Source: Monilinia fructicola
Lineage: Eukaryota; Ascomycota; Leotiomycetes; Helotiales; Sclerotiniaceae
Direction: 5' to 3'
Assembly: GCA_008692225.1 (NCBI GenBank)
Contig: VICG01000004.1
Location: forward strand, 1,426,501 to 1,490,500
DNA: 64,000 nt
The notes under the pieces: model-generated
The model's input: only the letters and a program-made list of their open reading frames with translations
Databases searched by the model: none
What the model was told of the DNA's origin: nothing
Position numbers and translations under genes: made by a program
In this document: piece by piece, positions 47,606 through 58,909 of the stretch
How the letters are laid out: the number at the start of each line of letters is the position of its first letter
Position numbering within the stretch: the stretch's first letter is position 1

Positions 47606-50531
47606 TCATTCCCATTTTCTCCACTCGTCGTTCAATCTCTGTATCTCTCGTCCGATCAACGGATTCGAAACCATGCTCTCTCTATTCTGTCTCTTGGTCG
47701 CTGCGACATTGACCTTCCATGCTAGCTCCGCATTCTTCCGCTCCCTCGCTTTGGTGGCTAGTAACATGTAATCATCTGAATTGCAAGCTTTTTGAAAGAC
47801 GGCCTTCATTCTCTCCGAATACAATTGGCAACTAGCTTTCTGTATTCTTTGGGGAGCTTTAGTGAACATCAGCGGGATAGCTTTCCCATCTTCAAGTTCG
47901 GGGAGTACGACATCATCGAAGCATTCTTCACAGACCGTGAAGTCCGGAAGTTGGGTAATAAAGTACCAGCGACGATCGGGGAGATCGGCAGATTGTTGAC
48001 ATTCTTCGAGTACTGAGAATTTGCGGGCGAGTTTAGCGAGAGCACGGGTATCGGGAGAGGAGTTATGGTAAGCAGCGTCATCGGCAGTTGTTTCCAAGGC
48101 GTCAAAGTATCGGACGAAGCGTTTACTGTCGAAGCGGAGATCGCAAATGCGAGGTATGGAGCTGGAATACGCCGTTTCAAGGGTACGGACAAATATACCA
48201 CGAATGGGAGGAAGAAGAACTTCGATCGATCTAACACACGAATGACAAACATCAAAGTTTTTGATTGGTAACCCTGTTTTGGGATCGATGATTGAATTCC
48301 AAGATCTGTTGAATGCGTCGCGTTGCCCAAGACACGGTTTCTTCGGTTGCCCCTACGTTCGCCAGACCATAGAAGAGACCAAGGTCATTGCGTCTCTCCT
48401 TAACTGTCAGGAGCCATGCGATTCGGTACCAAGGCGAGCTTCCGAAATCACATATGATTGGAACTTCTGGTCTGCGAGCGGCAGGTATAAAGTGATTTCG
48501 AAAATCCGTGGGGGCAATGATCGAGTTGAAACAACTTGGACAGATGTCGAAGTTGGGGCATTGGGGCAATGTTAACCAATCCTGATAGCCCGTAGTAGGG
48601 TTCATTCTCGGACATGATGGAAGTGGCCTGACGCCACCCCTATCTACGTCTTCTGAATAACGACGATAGCTGCCAACAGGCTTCTCTAGATTATTTGATG
48701 GTAACTGAGAAGGTTGAAATGAAGGGGGTTGCCAGTAGGGCTTATCGTTAGGAGCTGGACGTGTGCTGGGTGGCCGGTCATCCTCATATTGAGGCACAGG
48801 AGGCGTGCGCCGGGTCTCAACTGGGTAGTGTAGATCGATTCCAATTGGTATTGGTATTGGAAGTACGTGATGAGGGAAAGGGGCTGGAATTTGTTGCATC
48901 TGTGGCATTGTTATTGACTCTGATGCATTTGACTGACGAGACGACGGTCTTGGGACTAATCCTGGGCTCATGGGGTTTAGTCTATCCGCACGTGGTGTTT
49001 CTTGTGAGGCATAAAAGGGTGAGACGGGCCTAGAATCAGGTCTTCGGGCCTGAGGGAATGTTTCCGCTCTCTCGAATGGCTCTGTTCTAGGCAGCTGGTT
49101 GGGAGAGGTCCTTGAAGAAGGAAGTGGGGATGAGAGCCTTGAGTGATTGGTCGATCTATCATTAGCTCTGGGAGAGTCTATGCGGAGCTCATAATCATCT
49201 TCCGGACGTAAATCTTTGGCCCTGCGATTTCCATGTCTTCTCCGTCCAAAAATTTTGCTCAGATCCACTGTCATCATCACTGCTGCTATCATACTGCAAG
49301 TTGGAAGTGGCCGATCTTCTGGGAGAGCGTGCACGTTCTGATCCGGATTCTCGCTCTGATTGACCAGATCGAAGTCTATCAAATTTTCTTGAAAGATCGG
49401 GCGCGATTGGTGACTCTGCCGTTCTATCATTTGAATTTCGCCTTGATCTCGAAGGAACTTCGAAATTACCACTATTTCTCTTTTGCGCGAGGGGCGTTCC
49501 AGGCCGCGATATTTTATTGGGGAAATTGCTTTCGCTATTTCTCTTCTCGTTTATGGAATTGCCTCGTCTTCTCGAGTTTTCCTGTAATGGATTGTTCCGA
49601 GAGACGGGTTGCGCAGAAGACCCAAATGAATCTTTCGATTGACCGCGAGGTGTATGTACTGTATCCGGAGAGAGAAAATATTCGCCAGTGGATGTATGAG
49701 GTGCAGGATAAGCTTTGGAAATTTCGTCTTGATCTCTGGAACCGTATGCCGATGCACTCCGTCGATATTGAGATGGGATTTCTCGAGGGATTTTTGTTTG
49801 TATACTTGGCAAATCCTGCTTACTTTTCCTTCTCTCCAATGGCGGAGGCTTCGAGGTAGGCTCGACGTTGATTTTGATTCTCCCAGCCTCGTCCCTATTT
49901 TCCGCCCATTTGCCTTGTTCAGATCTGCCCCTTGGTCGACTCTTTTCGCCCGTATCTTGATTGGTAGATTTACTGGTGGAGCTTGCATCCGTTCCTGGCA
50001 CCAGAACAAAACGTCGTTCAGAGTTATCACCCAAGTCCCTCGACTCTTTTGATCTTGGCGCAGTATGTAATCTCTCAGCCTCACCCTCACTAACATCAGA
50101 CTCGAGTATGATCGGATATTGGTCGATCACACCACGATGAGGAGGATCGTACGAGGAAACAGAAGATGGAGGAGATTCTCGTGCTAGTGAAATGGCCTCA
50201 TCCTCCACCGTTGGTCTTGGTGGAGGTGGCCCTCTATGTCGAACCCGGCTTCTACTTCTCGCTCGTCCAGCATCACGATCGGAGGTATTTAGAAAGGTAG
50301 ATGCGTAGTATTTGGGCGGGGAAGGAGGACTCGGACTTCTTTTAAAGCTAAAGAATAATTTAGTGGATCAGGAAGATGTCAAGATATTATTTATTGAAGA
50401 GGGGAGAGGGGGGGGTGAGGGGGAACATACGGTGAAGGACTTCTTGCTCTGGAAGTTTTGAAGAATCCATTGGCCAACAATTCTTGGACATCCCTTTCTT
50501 GTCGTCTTTCAGGTCTTTCAGGCCGTTCCAT
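47606..50531 (-). CDS. Arg/Ser-rich protein with conserved Cys-rich C-terminal domain (ser/arg-related nuclear matrix-like)
   Basis: Exons in transcription order 50431-50531 and 47606-50347. It starts MERPERPERRQERDVQELLA. About 600 residues of disordered Arg/Ser/Pro-rich sequence follow. The C-terminal domain contains DWLTLPQCPNFDICPSCFNS, VPIICDFGSSPWYRIAWLLT, then NFDVCHSCVRSIEVLLP, CDLRFDSKRFVRYFDALETT, DRRWYFITQLPDFTVCEECF and KASCQLYSERMK. The paired CxxC groups suggest zinc binding. Fungal databases carry such proteins as ser/arg-related nuclear matrix protein; the name is inherited and the function unproven. One frameshift is the extra A in AAAA (T4 at 49253-49256 on the + strand), joining SGSEQ to IFGRRRH. 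More occur at about 48,120-48,320, where three frames must be combined. Confidence 0.72.
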
Positions 50532-50869
50532 GCCGGTATGCTCGGTATGTACAATTGAAATGGTGTGAAGTTATGGATGGATATTTTGAATCAAGAAGCA
50601 GAACTTTTGAGCAGTGAAGCTGCTTGTATTCATATAATATGAGTGGGAAGTATTGCCGGATGAAGTAAAAGAATGATGATCAATATTAATGCAATGCCTT
50701 CTTCAGTGTTTCTGAGAAGGTTCTAGTCATTGAAATCATTATTATCGTATCTCGTAATAGCTACTCATGTTCCATTCGTATAAGTCGGTAGATCGTAGGG
50801 AGGGAGTAGATGTTCCAAGGTATTCGTTAGTAGCAACAGCTGGAGTGTGACGATGGGAGTAGTAGTGGT

Positions 50870-50955
50870 GTGGTGGAGTAGTAGTAGTAGTAGTAGTAAT
50901 AACAATAACAATAATAACAAGAATAACAAGAATAACGATAATAACAATAATACAA
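50870..50955. repeat. Compound trinucleotide microsatellite (AGT)n-(AAC/AAT)n
   Basis: An AGT run passes into AATAAC-type repeats. It makes Leu-rich ORFs on the minus strand that are artefacts. Confidence 0.85.
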
Positions 50956-51298
50956 GTACTAGTTAGTAGTCCATCTATTTTGAGTGAATGAAACTTCAAG
51001 TGTTGATTGAATTTGACCTTTTGCCTTTTTTTGCCTTTTTGCCTCCGAAGCAGCAGGGCAGGATATGACGGAATGAAATTACGAGTGATGACTGGCTGGC
51101 TTTGATTCTTGGATTTCCTGGATTCTTACCCTTCCAGTACTGTGCGTAGCTTACCCTTACCCAGGTTCCGTTCAAGGTTCAAGGAAGTTCAGCATAGTGA
51201 TATTGCCGTATGCAAGAGGGAGAGATGAGATGAGAGATGAGAGACAGGAGACAAGAGACAAGACATAATGGATGGAAGATATAATACACAAAACACAA

Positions 51299-51340
51299 GA
51301 TATATATATATATATATATACATATATAGATATAGATATA
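51299..51340. repeat. TA dinucleotide microsatellite
   Basis: About eleven uninterrupted TA units followed by degenerate TATAGA repeats. Confidence 0.9.
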
Positions 51341-51559
51341 GCAAACAACACAGACACTTTCCCATAGAAGAGTTTATGATACTTACCTAGTGCACAAATC
51401 ATTGAAATTTCTGTACGGCCCCTACATCCATCCATACAACATCCATCCATCCATACATCAGAAAGCTAGAGACTTGAATGAGTGGCTGTCGGTAACGGAA
51501 GGTGGTTCTACCAAGTACCTAATGTACATTGAATAAAGTCGAGACAGGACAAGACAAGA

Positions 51560-51601
51560 TATATATATATATCCATATCCATATCCATATCCATATCCAT
51601 A
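51560..51601. repeat. TA run plus CATATC hexamer repeat
   Basis: A short TA run followed by five copies of CATATC. Confidence 0.9.
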
Positions 51602-52294
51602 TTAGTGACGTCGTATCAAGCGGGCGTACCCAAGTGCAGCAAAGATAGAGAGTGGTGGGTCAAAGTACAGATATCTAAGATATATATGCATTACAGTAAT
51701 ACTACTTACTACATTGTACTACCACCTAACTACTACTTTTGTACACTAGGCGATAGAAAAAGAGGGCTCAAATTAAAAAATTACTACGGGGTATGCACGT
51801 TGATTTGCCTTTATACTATCGTCGATATCATCCATTGAACATCATCATTATCATCATCATCATCATCAACCCTCCCTGGGGCTATTTCAACCATCTACTG
51901 TGTCCTCTGTATCTACTGTATCCAATAACATGTAAAGCGCAAGTCGGCCCCTGCTTTTGACGGGAATTGGTCGCCGCAGATCCCTGAGAATTTTCCATTT
52001 GCCCCCCATCTCGTGTTTCCTAGTAGTCCTGCCGAGTCCTCTCACACTAGACCACTCTCATGTCGAAATGCCCATTCATAGAAGTACGAGGAGGTAGGTG
52101 GGCAACGCTGCCGAGTGAATTTATCCTCTCAATACGAAAATAGAGCAAAACATCTGCGCGAGCACCACAGGGAGTGTATTTGAAGTCGTTATTAAGATTG
52201 ATGATATATAGTCCTCGCCCCCCTCTCCCTCTCCCTCCCCCTCCCCGGCTGTATAATGTATATATAGCCTGAGCAGTGATTTGCGCCTCGACCC

Positions 52295-52754
52295 CTAATC
52301 GCGTAAGAATTGTTGAATATCCTTATCCTCATCATCCTCTTGCTGTTCTCTTCTCAATTTCTCCTCCTGATCCAAGATCTTTCGGATTGTCTGTCTCTGC
52401 TTCTTGCGTGCCTTGCCACCCCATTTTACGTCACTCGAATTGGCTTTGGCACCATCCTCGCTGTCCGTATCCTCGGAAATCTTGACAGAATCTCTGAAAG
52501 AATTTGCGCCAATGTGCTTCTCCTTCTCCTTCTTTTGCGCATGTTCCGCTCTTGCTTTGGCATATTCCGCCTCCTGCTTCTTTGCGCCAAGTTTGATGAA
52601 GTACGGCCGGATGAGAAGGTAGGCTCCCACTACTGCAATGATGCGAATCCATTTCTGAAGTTCCATCGTTTTTCATCTCTTGAAAGGCTCCTGTCGCATT
52701 TCGATAGAAATTGGTGACTCCCGTCTCCAGGAGATTAACGATAAACTCCGCCAT
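52295..52754 (-). CDS. PGA2: Pga2-family trafficking protein
   Basis: Small single-pass ER protein; yeast PGA2 is needed for Gas1 and alkaline phosphatase processing. It starts MAEFIVNLLETGVTNFYRNA. A transmembrane segment WIRIIAVVGAYLLIRPYFIK is followed by LGAKKQEAEYAKARAEHAQK, an acidic linker (SEDTDSEDG), VKWGGKARKKQR and a charged coiled-coil-like end (LDQEEKLRREQQEDDEDKD). The five-base A run (T5 at 52669-52673 on the + strand) is one base too long: four A join QEMKTMELQKW. Without that correction a start at the internal MELQKW codon still gives a plausible 123-residue product, but the conserved N-terminal 30 residues argue for the longer form. Confidence 0.82.
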
Positions 52755-53731
52755 ATTCTTGAAGTTTTGCTTGCGAGCTGGTTTTTGTTACCGTGTTGAT
52801 TGAGGATTGAGTTTGGAGAGATGAATGGTGTGGTGAATGATATCTTGAGAACAGGTGGATGGATGGATTGGTGAGCTTAAGAGATTGATTTGCAGTGAAC
52901 AATTGAACTCGACAACTATCGTAGAATGATGTGAAGATCGCGAGTGAGAGTAAAGTTGCGAGATGAAGTTATGAAATGGATGTCTGAGTTTGAGTTTGAA
53001 TTTGAATGAAGACAATTGAAAAGGACAGAACAGAAGAGAAGAGAAGGGAAGAGAAGAGAACAAAAGGGGAAATATGTGTCTTTTTGAGGAAATTGTTTAT
53101 CTCATTTTGATTATTACTATATTGCCAGCGAAGTGAATTGAAATAAAATAAAATAAATATGGGTCTACACTTTCTTTCTTTCTTTCTAGCTCAAGAGGCG
53201 GTCGGTGTCGGTGTCGGTGTCGGTGTGTCGGAGTTGGCGTTGGCGTTGGTGTTGGGGTCGGAGTACTACTCTGAGAGACTGAGAGAGTCTGTCCACGGGG
53301 TACTGGGGGTACTGGGTAATTACTGCCTAAGGTTCCAAGATTTCAAGGTTTCAAGGTTGTTACTTGTAATTGATTGTAATCGGCGTACGGGCTCACTTCG
53401 GTAAAACGCGCGCTCTCATCATAATTCATATCTTAACGCGACTTTTGAAGTTTTGATATTCAGTTTACTCAGTATCACACGGAGAAGAAAGAAAATAGAC
53501 AGAGACCACCTGGGCAGTTCTATTATCTTACATTACCTAGCTCTTTACCTCTTTACCTCTTTACCTCTCTACCTCTCTACCTCTCTACCTCTCTACCTCT
53601 CTACCTCTTCTACCTCTCTACCTCTCTACCTCTCTACCTCTCTACCTCTCTACCTCTCTACCTCTCTACCTCTCTACCTACCGACCGACCTACTTACCTA
53701 CCCAGGTACACAATCCGTCATCATCTTCGAG
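52755..53731. other. Divergent promoter region PGA2 / MHF1 with polypyrimidine array
   Basis: PGA2 (-) and MHF1 (+) start codons are about 980 bp apart. The part nearest MHF1 is filled by the octamer array described separately. GAAGAGAA runs lie at 53,033-53,062 and a GGTGTC run at 53,203-53,227. Confidence 0.55.
53540..53679. repeat. CTCTCTAC octamer minisatellite upstream of MHF1
   Basis: About 17 copies of ACCTCTCT / ACCTCTTT in an unbroken pyrimidine-rich stretch ending about 50 bp before the MHF1 start codon. If transcribed it would form the 5' leader. A Leu/Tyr/Ser repeat ORF through it is an artefact. Confidence 0.9.
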
Positions 53732-54227
53732 ATGCCTCAGATGGATGATGACCTACATGAAGTGAGTTGAAGACGTATATGGATATATGGGAACCCTTAC
53801 GTGCCTCAATTACTAACATCGGAACTTCCAGCGGCTCAAAGCAGCCCTTTGGTTTTCGGTTGGAAAGATTGTGGAAGAGGAGGCCATTCGACTCAATTCA
53901 AATGCTACGAACCAATTCATAGGTGCATTGACTGAGATGGTATGGCATCAAATAGGTACGTTCTATTCTATGCCATGACATCTATCAATGACAATCAAGA
54001 TATCAAACATCGAATATCAAAAATCTAATGCAGTTTCTTTTGCAGAGAATGTAACGATGGACCTCGAAAGTTTCTCGCGACACGCTGGACGAACAACCAT
54101 TACAACTGATGATGTTTTACTTGTTACCAGGAGGAATGATGCTTTACACGATATCATGAAGGATTTCATCGATAAGGAGAAAGCGAAATCTACGAATGAA
54201 AAGGGGAAAGGTCGAATAAAGAAATAA
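53732..54227 (+). CDS. MHF1: MHF1 / CENP-S histone-fold protein, intact
   Basis: Histone-fold subunit that pairs with MHF2 (CENP-X), binds DNA, supports the FANCM/Mph1 helicase at stalled forks and forms part of the CENP-T-S-X kinetochore module. Exons 53732-53761, 53832-53955, 54046-54227 give 111 residues, a usual length. It starts MPQMDDDLHE and continues ERLKAALWFSVGKIVEEEAI, RLNSNATNQFIGALTEMVWH, then the hallmark ESFSRHAGRTTITTDDVLLV and RNDALHDIMKDFIDKE. A Lys-rich tail (KGKGRIKK) ends the protein. All joins are in phase and no correction is needed. Confidence 0.93.
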
Positions 54228-55085
54228 TCACTCGCGACCTGGCTACCTACCTACCTACCTAGGTACCTACCTACTTACCCACCTACCCTCCCTTACCTAC
54301 CTATTTCTAGGGACTTTTTCAACCTTCTTTTACCTTTTACAAATATCAGATACCCAGGGAAGGCGTTGGGAGTTAAGATCATCGTCATCATCATCATCGC
54401 CGTCATCATCATCATCATCATCGTCATCATCATATATTGCAGAATGATGCAAGCGCGGATCTGTTATTGTCAAAGACGAAGCCTTTCCAATATACAATAT
54501 ACCTACAGTAACTAAGTATTGATAGTCAGTGACGTGTACTTCAGCCCTGTGTTAGTCGAGCCGTTTTGAGCCGTTTTGTTCCCCGAGCCGTGTTGTAAAG
54601 TTCCAATTTAAGTAAGGACAGTCTCACTAACTATCAAGGTTCTCCGCATATGCGGCACATCCCCACGCATGAATGGGATGAGTGAGTGGATGGATGGATG
54701 GATGGATGGATGGATGGATTGGGGGGCTTGGATGGATATCGTGATATGGTGTAATGTGGTGTGATACAAGTACGGAGTAGTACAAAGGGTTTATCATATT
54801 TAAAGACAATTGTCTCACCACACCAGACCGATCCTGATGATCTTACCTAGGTAACTTGAGGTACTAGTATATGGATAGATAGGTACTAGGTATATATCAT
54901 ACATATCCTTCTCAAAGTTCACATCTTTAATAATTTTAACAACAATACTGTCCCGTCTCTTTGACAAGAATACCTACCTGCCTACCTACCTACCTACCTA
55001 CCTACCTACCTACCTACCTACCTACCTACCTACCTACCTACCAACCTACCGACCTACCTACAAAACCAATGAGAATTTGATCAAT
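54228..55085. other. Intergenic, microsatellite-dense region
   Basis: Contains a degenerate CTAC run (54,241-54,300), an ATC run (54,378-54,433), a GATG run (54,685-54,719) and a long CTAC array just before the F-box gene. No gene supported. Confidence 0.6.
54971..55060. repeat. CTAC tetranucleotide array upstream of the F-box gene
   Basis: About 20 copies of CTAC, interrupted only near the 3' end by CAAC and CGAC variants, ending some 25 bp before the start codon at 55086. It is probably in the 5' leader or core promoter. Confidence 0.92.
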
Positions 55086-55737
55086 ATGGCCGAAACCTCT
55101 GCAGCATCAAGAGTATTCTCAATTCCTGAGCTTCTCAATGAAATCTTATCTTATCTTCCACAGTCTTGTCTATTACTTCAAGTATCTCGCGTTTGTAAAA
55201 CTTGGGCCATGGCACTCACCTCACCGGGAATCGAAAGGGCTCTGTGCTTTCGACCCGCGATACATAATGGGCCCACAACATGGTCAAGTCTTTTAGAAGA
55301 GAAATTTGGTATATTCTTCGATTTCACTTATCTATCAAATGGTCACGTTCTTTGCCCAGGGCAATTTGATTCGCTACCTTGGAAGCGAAACCATCACGCA
55401 TTTGTAAGTCTTTATACTCCCGAGGGAACTTCTTCGTGCCACATCAAGTTCCTTCTCTATAGCTCATAGTGTTTGGTTGTCTAAATTTACCATATCAAGC
55501 AATCTGCTAACACGTCATTGAAGAAGAGAGCCGATGCAAGCTGGCGTGATATGCTCGTATTTTCAACCACCTTGTTATGAACTGGAGATAGAGAGGATTA
55601 AGCATGATCGAGGCGGGCTTGTGCACGAGACTAGCACCATTCCATGTCCAGATGGCCTGAGAATGGGAATGATATGGGATATCGCTCAAGAATGGTGCTT
55701 GAGACGAAAAACATTGGTTACAAATCACAGGACCTGA
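55086..55737 (+). CDS. F-box domain protein, incomplete or frameshifted
   Basis: Fungal F-box protein, a likely SCF ubiquitin-ligase substrate receptor. It starts MAETSAASRVFSIPELLNEI, and the F-box continues LSYLPQSCLLLQVSRVCKTW. Exon 1 is 55086-55403, with a GTAAGT donor after HHAF. A second exon from about 55527 reads RADASWRDMLVFQPPCYELE if one T of TTTT at 55,560-55,563 is dropped, then GGLVHETSTIPCPDGLRMGM and IWDIAQEW. The WRxMLVxQPP segment is typical of these proteins. The frame ends near 55,737; the natural end probably lies further right but I cannot follow it. Confidence 0.62.
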
Positions 55738-57652
55738 AGTGGAGAAACTTTATCGAAATACCGAGGTGGGATATACTGAACGTATGATTCCGAAAAATGA
55801 TACTCCACTGGCATATAACTTGCCCCCTTCGAGGTTCTCAGGCCAGTTCAGAAGATCACTGGGTCAGTACGGGCAGAGAGGAGTATGGTTTATTTCAATC
55901 AGGGCAATGACTCTCAACTTCATGACTGCTTGTTGATTGGTACTTTGAATATATCCACCGATGATGACTTGACGCTACCAGTCATCGATTGGCATCGCCT
56001 CACTAAGAGACTCAATCACAAATCATACCTCCGTCAAATGACCAAAAATGGTCCGAATAGTACCGGACCACCGAATTGTTTCGACATTCTAGAACAACTA
56101 GAAAGTCATTTCCCGAACTCAACATTCTCGGATACGACTCCCGGGGCGCAAGTCCGAACATTTCGAAATGCAAACGGTCTCGAAAAGCATCACCAAATTC
56201 ACCTTGAGTAGTACCGATGGTTTCCAATCCGTCCCTTCCTTGACTGTAAAACTTCGAGCCTTTCTTAGAGAGGCCAAGACACTTGAGACGATCTTCGGAA
56301 TCTCCAACGACCAAGCCCAGTTCAATGAACCCTTGGGAAAAAGGACATACCACGAAAGCTGCCAACACAATCGAAGAGAAAGCCCCCGCGACTGCCAAGA
56401 GAATCGAAAGTCTTTCTCTCAACAAACCACCTACCGATGTCAACGACACCGTCTGCCATGAACATAGATTCCAGACAACATATTACGTACTAGTCTCCAG
56501 TGTTTCATTCATTGACGACTATGACGCTCCCGGCGCTTCTTATAAGTCTCTTGAAATCAATAACTGGACATAAATGGCGGAAGGTCTAATTATGCATCTT
56601 TCGCCCTTGATTCTACTTCAAGGAACAAATGAGGCCCTAACCCCACACCCGTCGTCGCGTTTGAATTCTCCAAAAAAAAAAAAAAAAAACGAGCCGTGCT
56701 CGCTCGCAAGGAAGTTTCAAGGCGGATCTGAATCGGTCGCTGTTTATTCAAAGTGGTCCGGCTGAAGATCCGACATGGCGCTAGTGAAAAGTGGGTTCAG
56801 GAATGGCATGATATTCACAGTACCTTCTCGCATAATACAGAATGTCTTTCATTTCATCGACACCATTCTTCTTGCTCAGATTGTTCTCAATTCACGGTGA
56901 ATAGCTCTGGGAAGCTTTGGGAATACGCTTTCTCAACCGGGTGTCGAAGCTCCTGATGAGATGGATTTTGTGTTTACTTCCCAGGACATAGATGGATTAT
57001 GAGTGGAGCCCCCACCTGCTGAAGTCGATCCCGAGCCGATCCCCCTACCCCGCTTATTGAAAACAAGACCGGCCCGATGCGGAACTCCATTCGAAGAGGT
57101 TCCCTCTGAAAAGATTCCCTCCATATACAGCACAAAATTGAGTAGTCGCATTAACCTTGTCCGTACATGGTACACCCGAGGATTGTACCATAGACATGGA
57201 ATCGCTGAGGTGACGACCTCAACAGTTGGAGTTTGGAGAACTAGTTGGTGTTTATACGGGACTCTACACATGTTCCCATGTCTGCTTGGCTTATTTTACA
57301 ATTCACAATATCTCGATTCTTGAATGGTTTTCTTCTCTTCGTTCCCTGGTGATTGTCTATTTAGCTGGCGGTGTACAAGTTTCTGAGTATTCCACCATCT
57401 CTTCAACCGTGGCTGGGTCGTTTGCACACCTCAGCATTCGATCGATTTCGCATACTGAACCATTTCAACGGATTTGGGATGGGAACCTAGATCTCTCTGC
57501 CTTGCAGTGTATGGAGCAATTAATTCATTATTAATAAAGCTATTCTATGCCCCTCCTTATTCCTTGTGCCTTTTGTTTTCCTCATAATTAATATACAATA
57601 TAGACATCCTTCCTAATTGTGACATTCACCATAACCCCGTCATCACCCCCTC
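55738..57652. other. Unresolved coding-like remnants downstream of the F-box gene
   Basis: Several + strand pieces look coding but do not join: LLIGTLNISTDDDLTLPVID (about 55,930-55,990), REAKTLETIFGISNDQAQFN (56,260-56,325), EVDPEPIPLPRLLKTRPARC (57,020-57,080) and SLRSLVIVYLAGGVQVSEYS (57,336-57,395). They may be C-terminal parts of the F-box gene or of one more gene with many frame errors. An 18-base A run lies at 56,672-56,689. No known domain is recognised. Confidence 0.35.
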
Positions 57653-58909
57653 CTAACTCTTGTAGTCAACCTTGGTACCAAACGCCTTCTCGAAACCTGT
57701 CAAGGTAATGCGATATCTGACATCGTTGACCTTGACCTTCTCAACCGCCTTCTTGCATCCCGCCTCACTAATATCAATCGTCTCAATCATTGGCTTGATC
57801 TTCTTGTCGGCAGCCAATTGCAGCATAGCCTGTGCCTCTTTCCGACTCCCAATATGCGACGCCCCCAATCTTGCACCCGTTGGCCACGAAATCCTGTGCC
57901 ATCAATCGGGGGAGTGGCTTATCCGGCAGACCGACGTTGTGGAACTCTCCATTGACCGCGAGGGTAGACATGTACGAGCCGAGATCAAACTCGTGAGTCA
58001 TATCCGCGCAATTGAGGATGAAGTCAAAGGTGAAGGCGAGCGGCTTGGCCCAGTCCTTCTCGTTGGTGGAGACGAAATGATCGGCTCCCAACTTGATCGC
58101 CGCTTCCTTCTTACTGGGCGAGTGGAGAGCGCCCAGACTTCGGCGCCCAAAGCTTTCGCCCAGAGGGAGGCCAAAGTGGCCCAGGCCGCCGATGCCAAGG
58201 ATGGCCACTTTCTTGCCCGGTCCGGTGCCTGCACGGACAAGAGGCGAGTACGTGGTGAGGCCGGCGCACATCATGGGTGCTGCGTCCGTAGACGCCAGTC
58301 CATCTGGGACCTTGAAGACGAATTGTTCATGGACTCGCGAGTGGCTGGAAAAGCCGCCCTGGGAAAAGATCTGGTTGCCCTTGCCGTCCTTCATGGGCTG
58401 CTCGCTGCGCCCCTCATCCTCTTTGTACGGGGCCATGTACGTATCCACCTGCTTTGGACAGTAGTTCTCGTTGTCGCTCTTGCACTGCGGACACTGCATG
58501 CAGGATTGCACTTGAGCGCCGACACCGACACGGTCACCGGGTTTTGACCAGCGTTACTTTGGAGCCGATGCGGAGGACCTTGCCGATGATCTCGTGGCCG
58601 ATGCAGAGGGGTGTGGTCGCCAATTCGCCCCAGCCGCCCGTGATAGTGTGGACGTCGGAGCCACAGACTCCGCAACATTCGTTCACGATATCAACATCGT
58701 GATCTTCGAAGGTCTTTGCTGGAAACTGTGGGGTTTTGTTATTAAGGCATCTATCTATCTCATTGGGCTTCATCTTCCATCATCTTCAATCTTGCAAGAG
58801 ATGCATGTCAAAAATTACTAGACGTACCTTGGATTTTGAGAAGTCGCTCCAGTTTCTTGGTAGATGAGATGGTAAATCCCTCGATGTTTTCTGGGACGCT
58901 GGTAGACAT
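57653..58909 (-). CDS. Zinc-dependent NADP-type alcohol dehydrogenase (Adh6/cinnamyl-ADH-like), frameshifted in this sequence
   Basis: Medium-chain alcohol dehydrogenase, probably reducing aldehydes with NADPH in the cytosol. Exons in transcription order 58828-58909 and 57653-58725. It starts MSTSVPENIEGFTISSTKKL. Catalytic zinc site: CCGVCGSDVHT and CIGHEIIG. Structural zinc site: CMQCPQCKSDNENYC. Cofactor site: VAILGIGGLGHFG. Then KLGADHFVSTNEKDW, FDFILNCAD, IGASHIGSRKEAQAMLQLAA and VNDVRYRITLTGFEKAFGTK. Corrections needed: an extra T at the exon 2 start; an extra A in AAAA (T4 at 58542-58545 on the + strand), which joins LVKPGDRVGVGAQ; and compensating shifts at about 58,115-58,165 and near 57,870. 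The gene is visibly GC-richer than its flanks. Confidence 0.85.

Larger units (their letters stand above)
50532..52294. other. Intergenic, microsatellite-dense region
   Basis: No gene is supported in 1.76 kb. It contains AGT/AAC/AAT trinucleotide runs (50,870-50,955), a GAGAT/GAGACA purine run (51,219-51,266), a TA run (51,299-51,340), a CATATC hexamer run (51,560-51,601), an ATC run (51,842-51,870) and CCCTCTCC runs (52,218-52,242). Confidence 0.6.

Noticed and set aside
49233..50052. Two long + strand ORFs (208 and 137 codons) opposite the Arg/Ser-rich gene
   Set aside because: Antisense shadows of the minus-strand coding sequence, whose splice sites and C-terminal domain are convincing.
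53453..53770. A 105-codon ORF made of Leu-Tyr-Leu-Ser-Thr-Ser repeats
   Set aside because: It is a translation of the octamer minisatellite; the real protein in its last ten codons is MHF1 exon 1.
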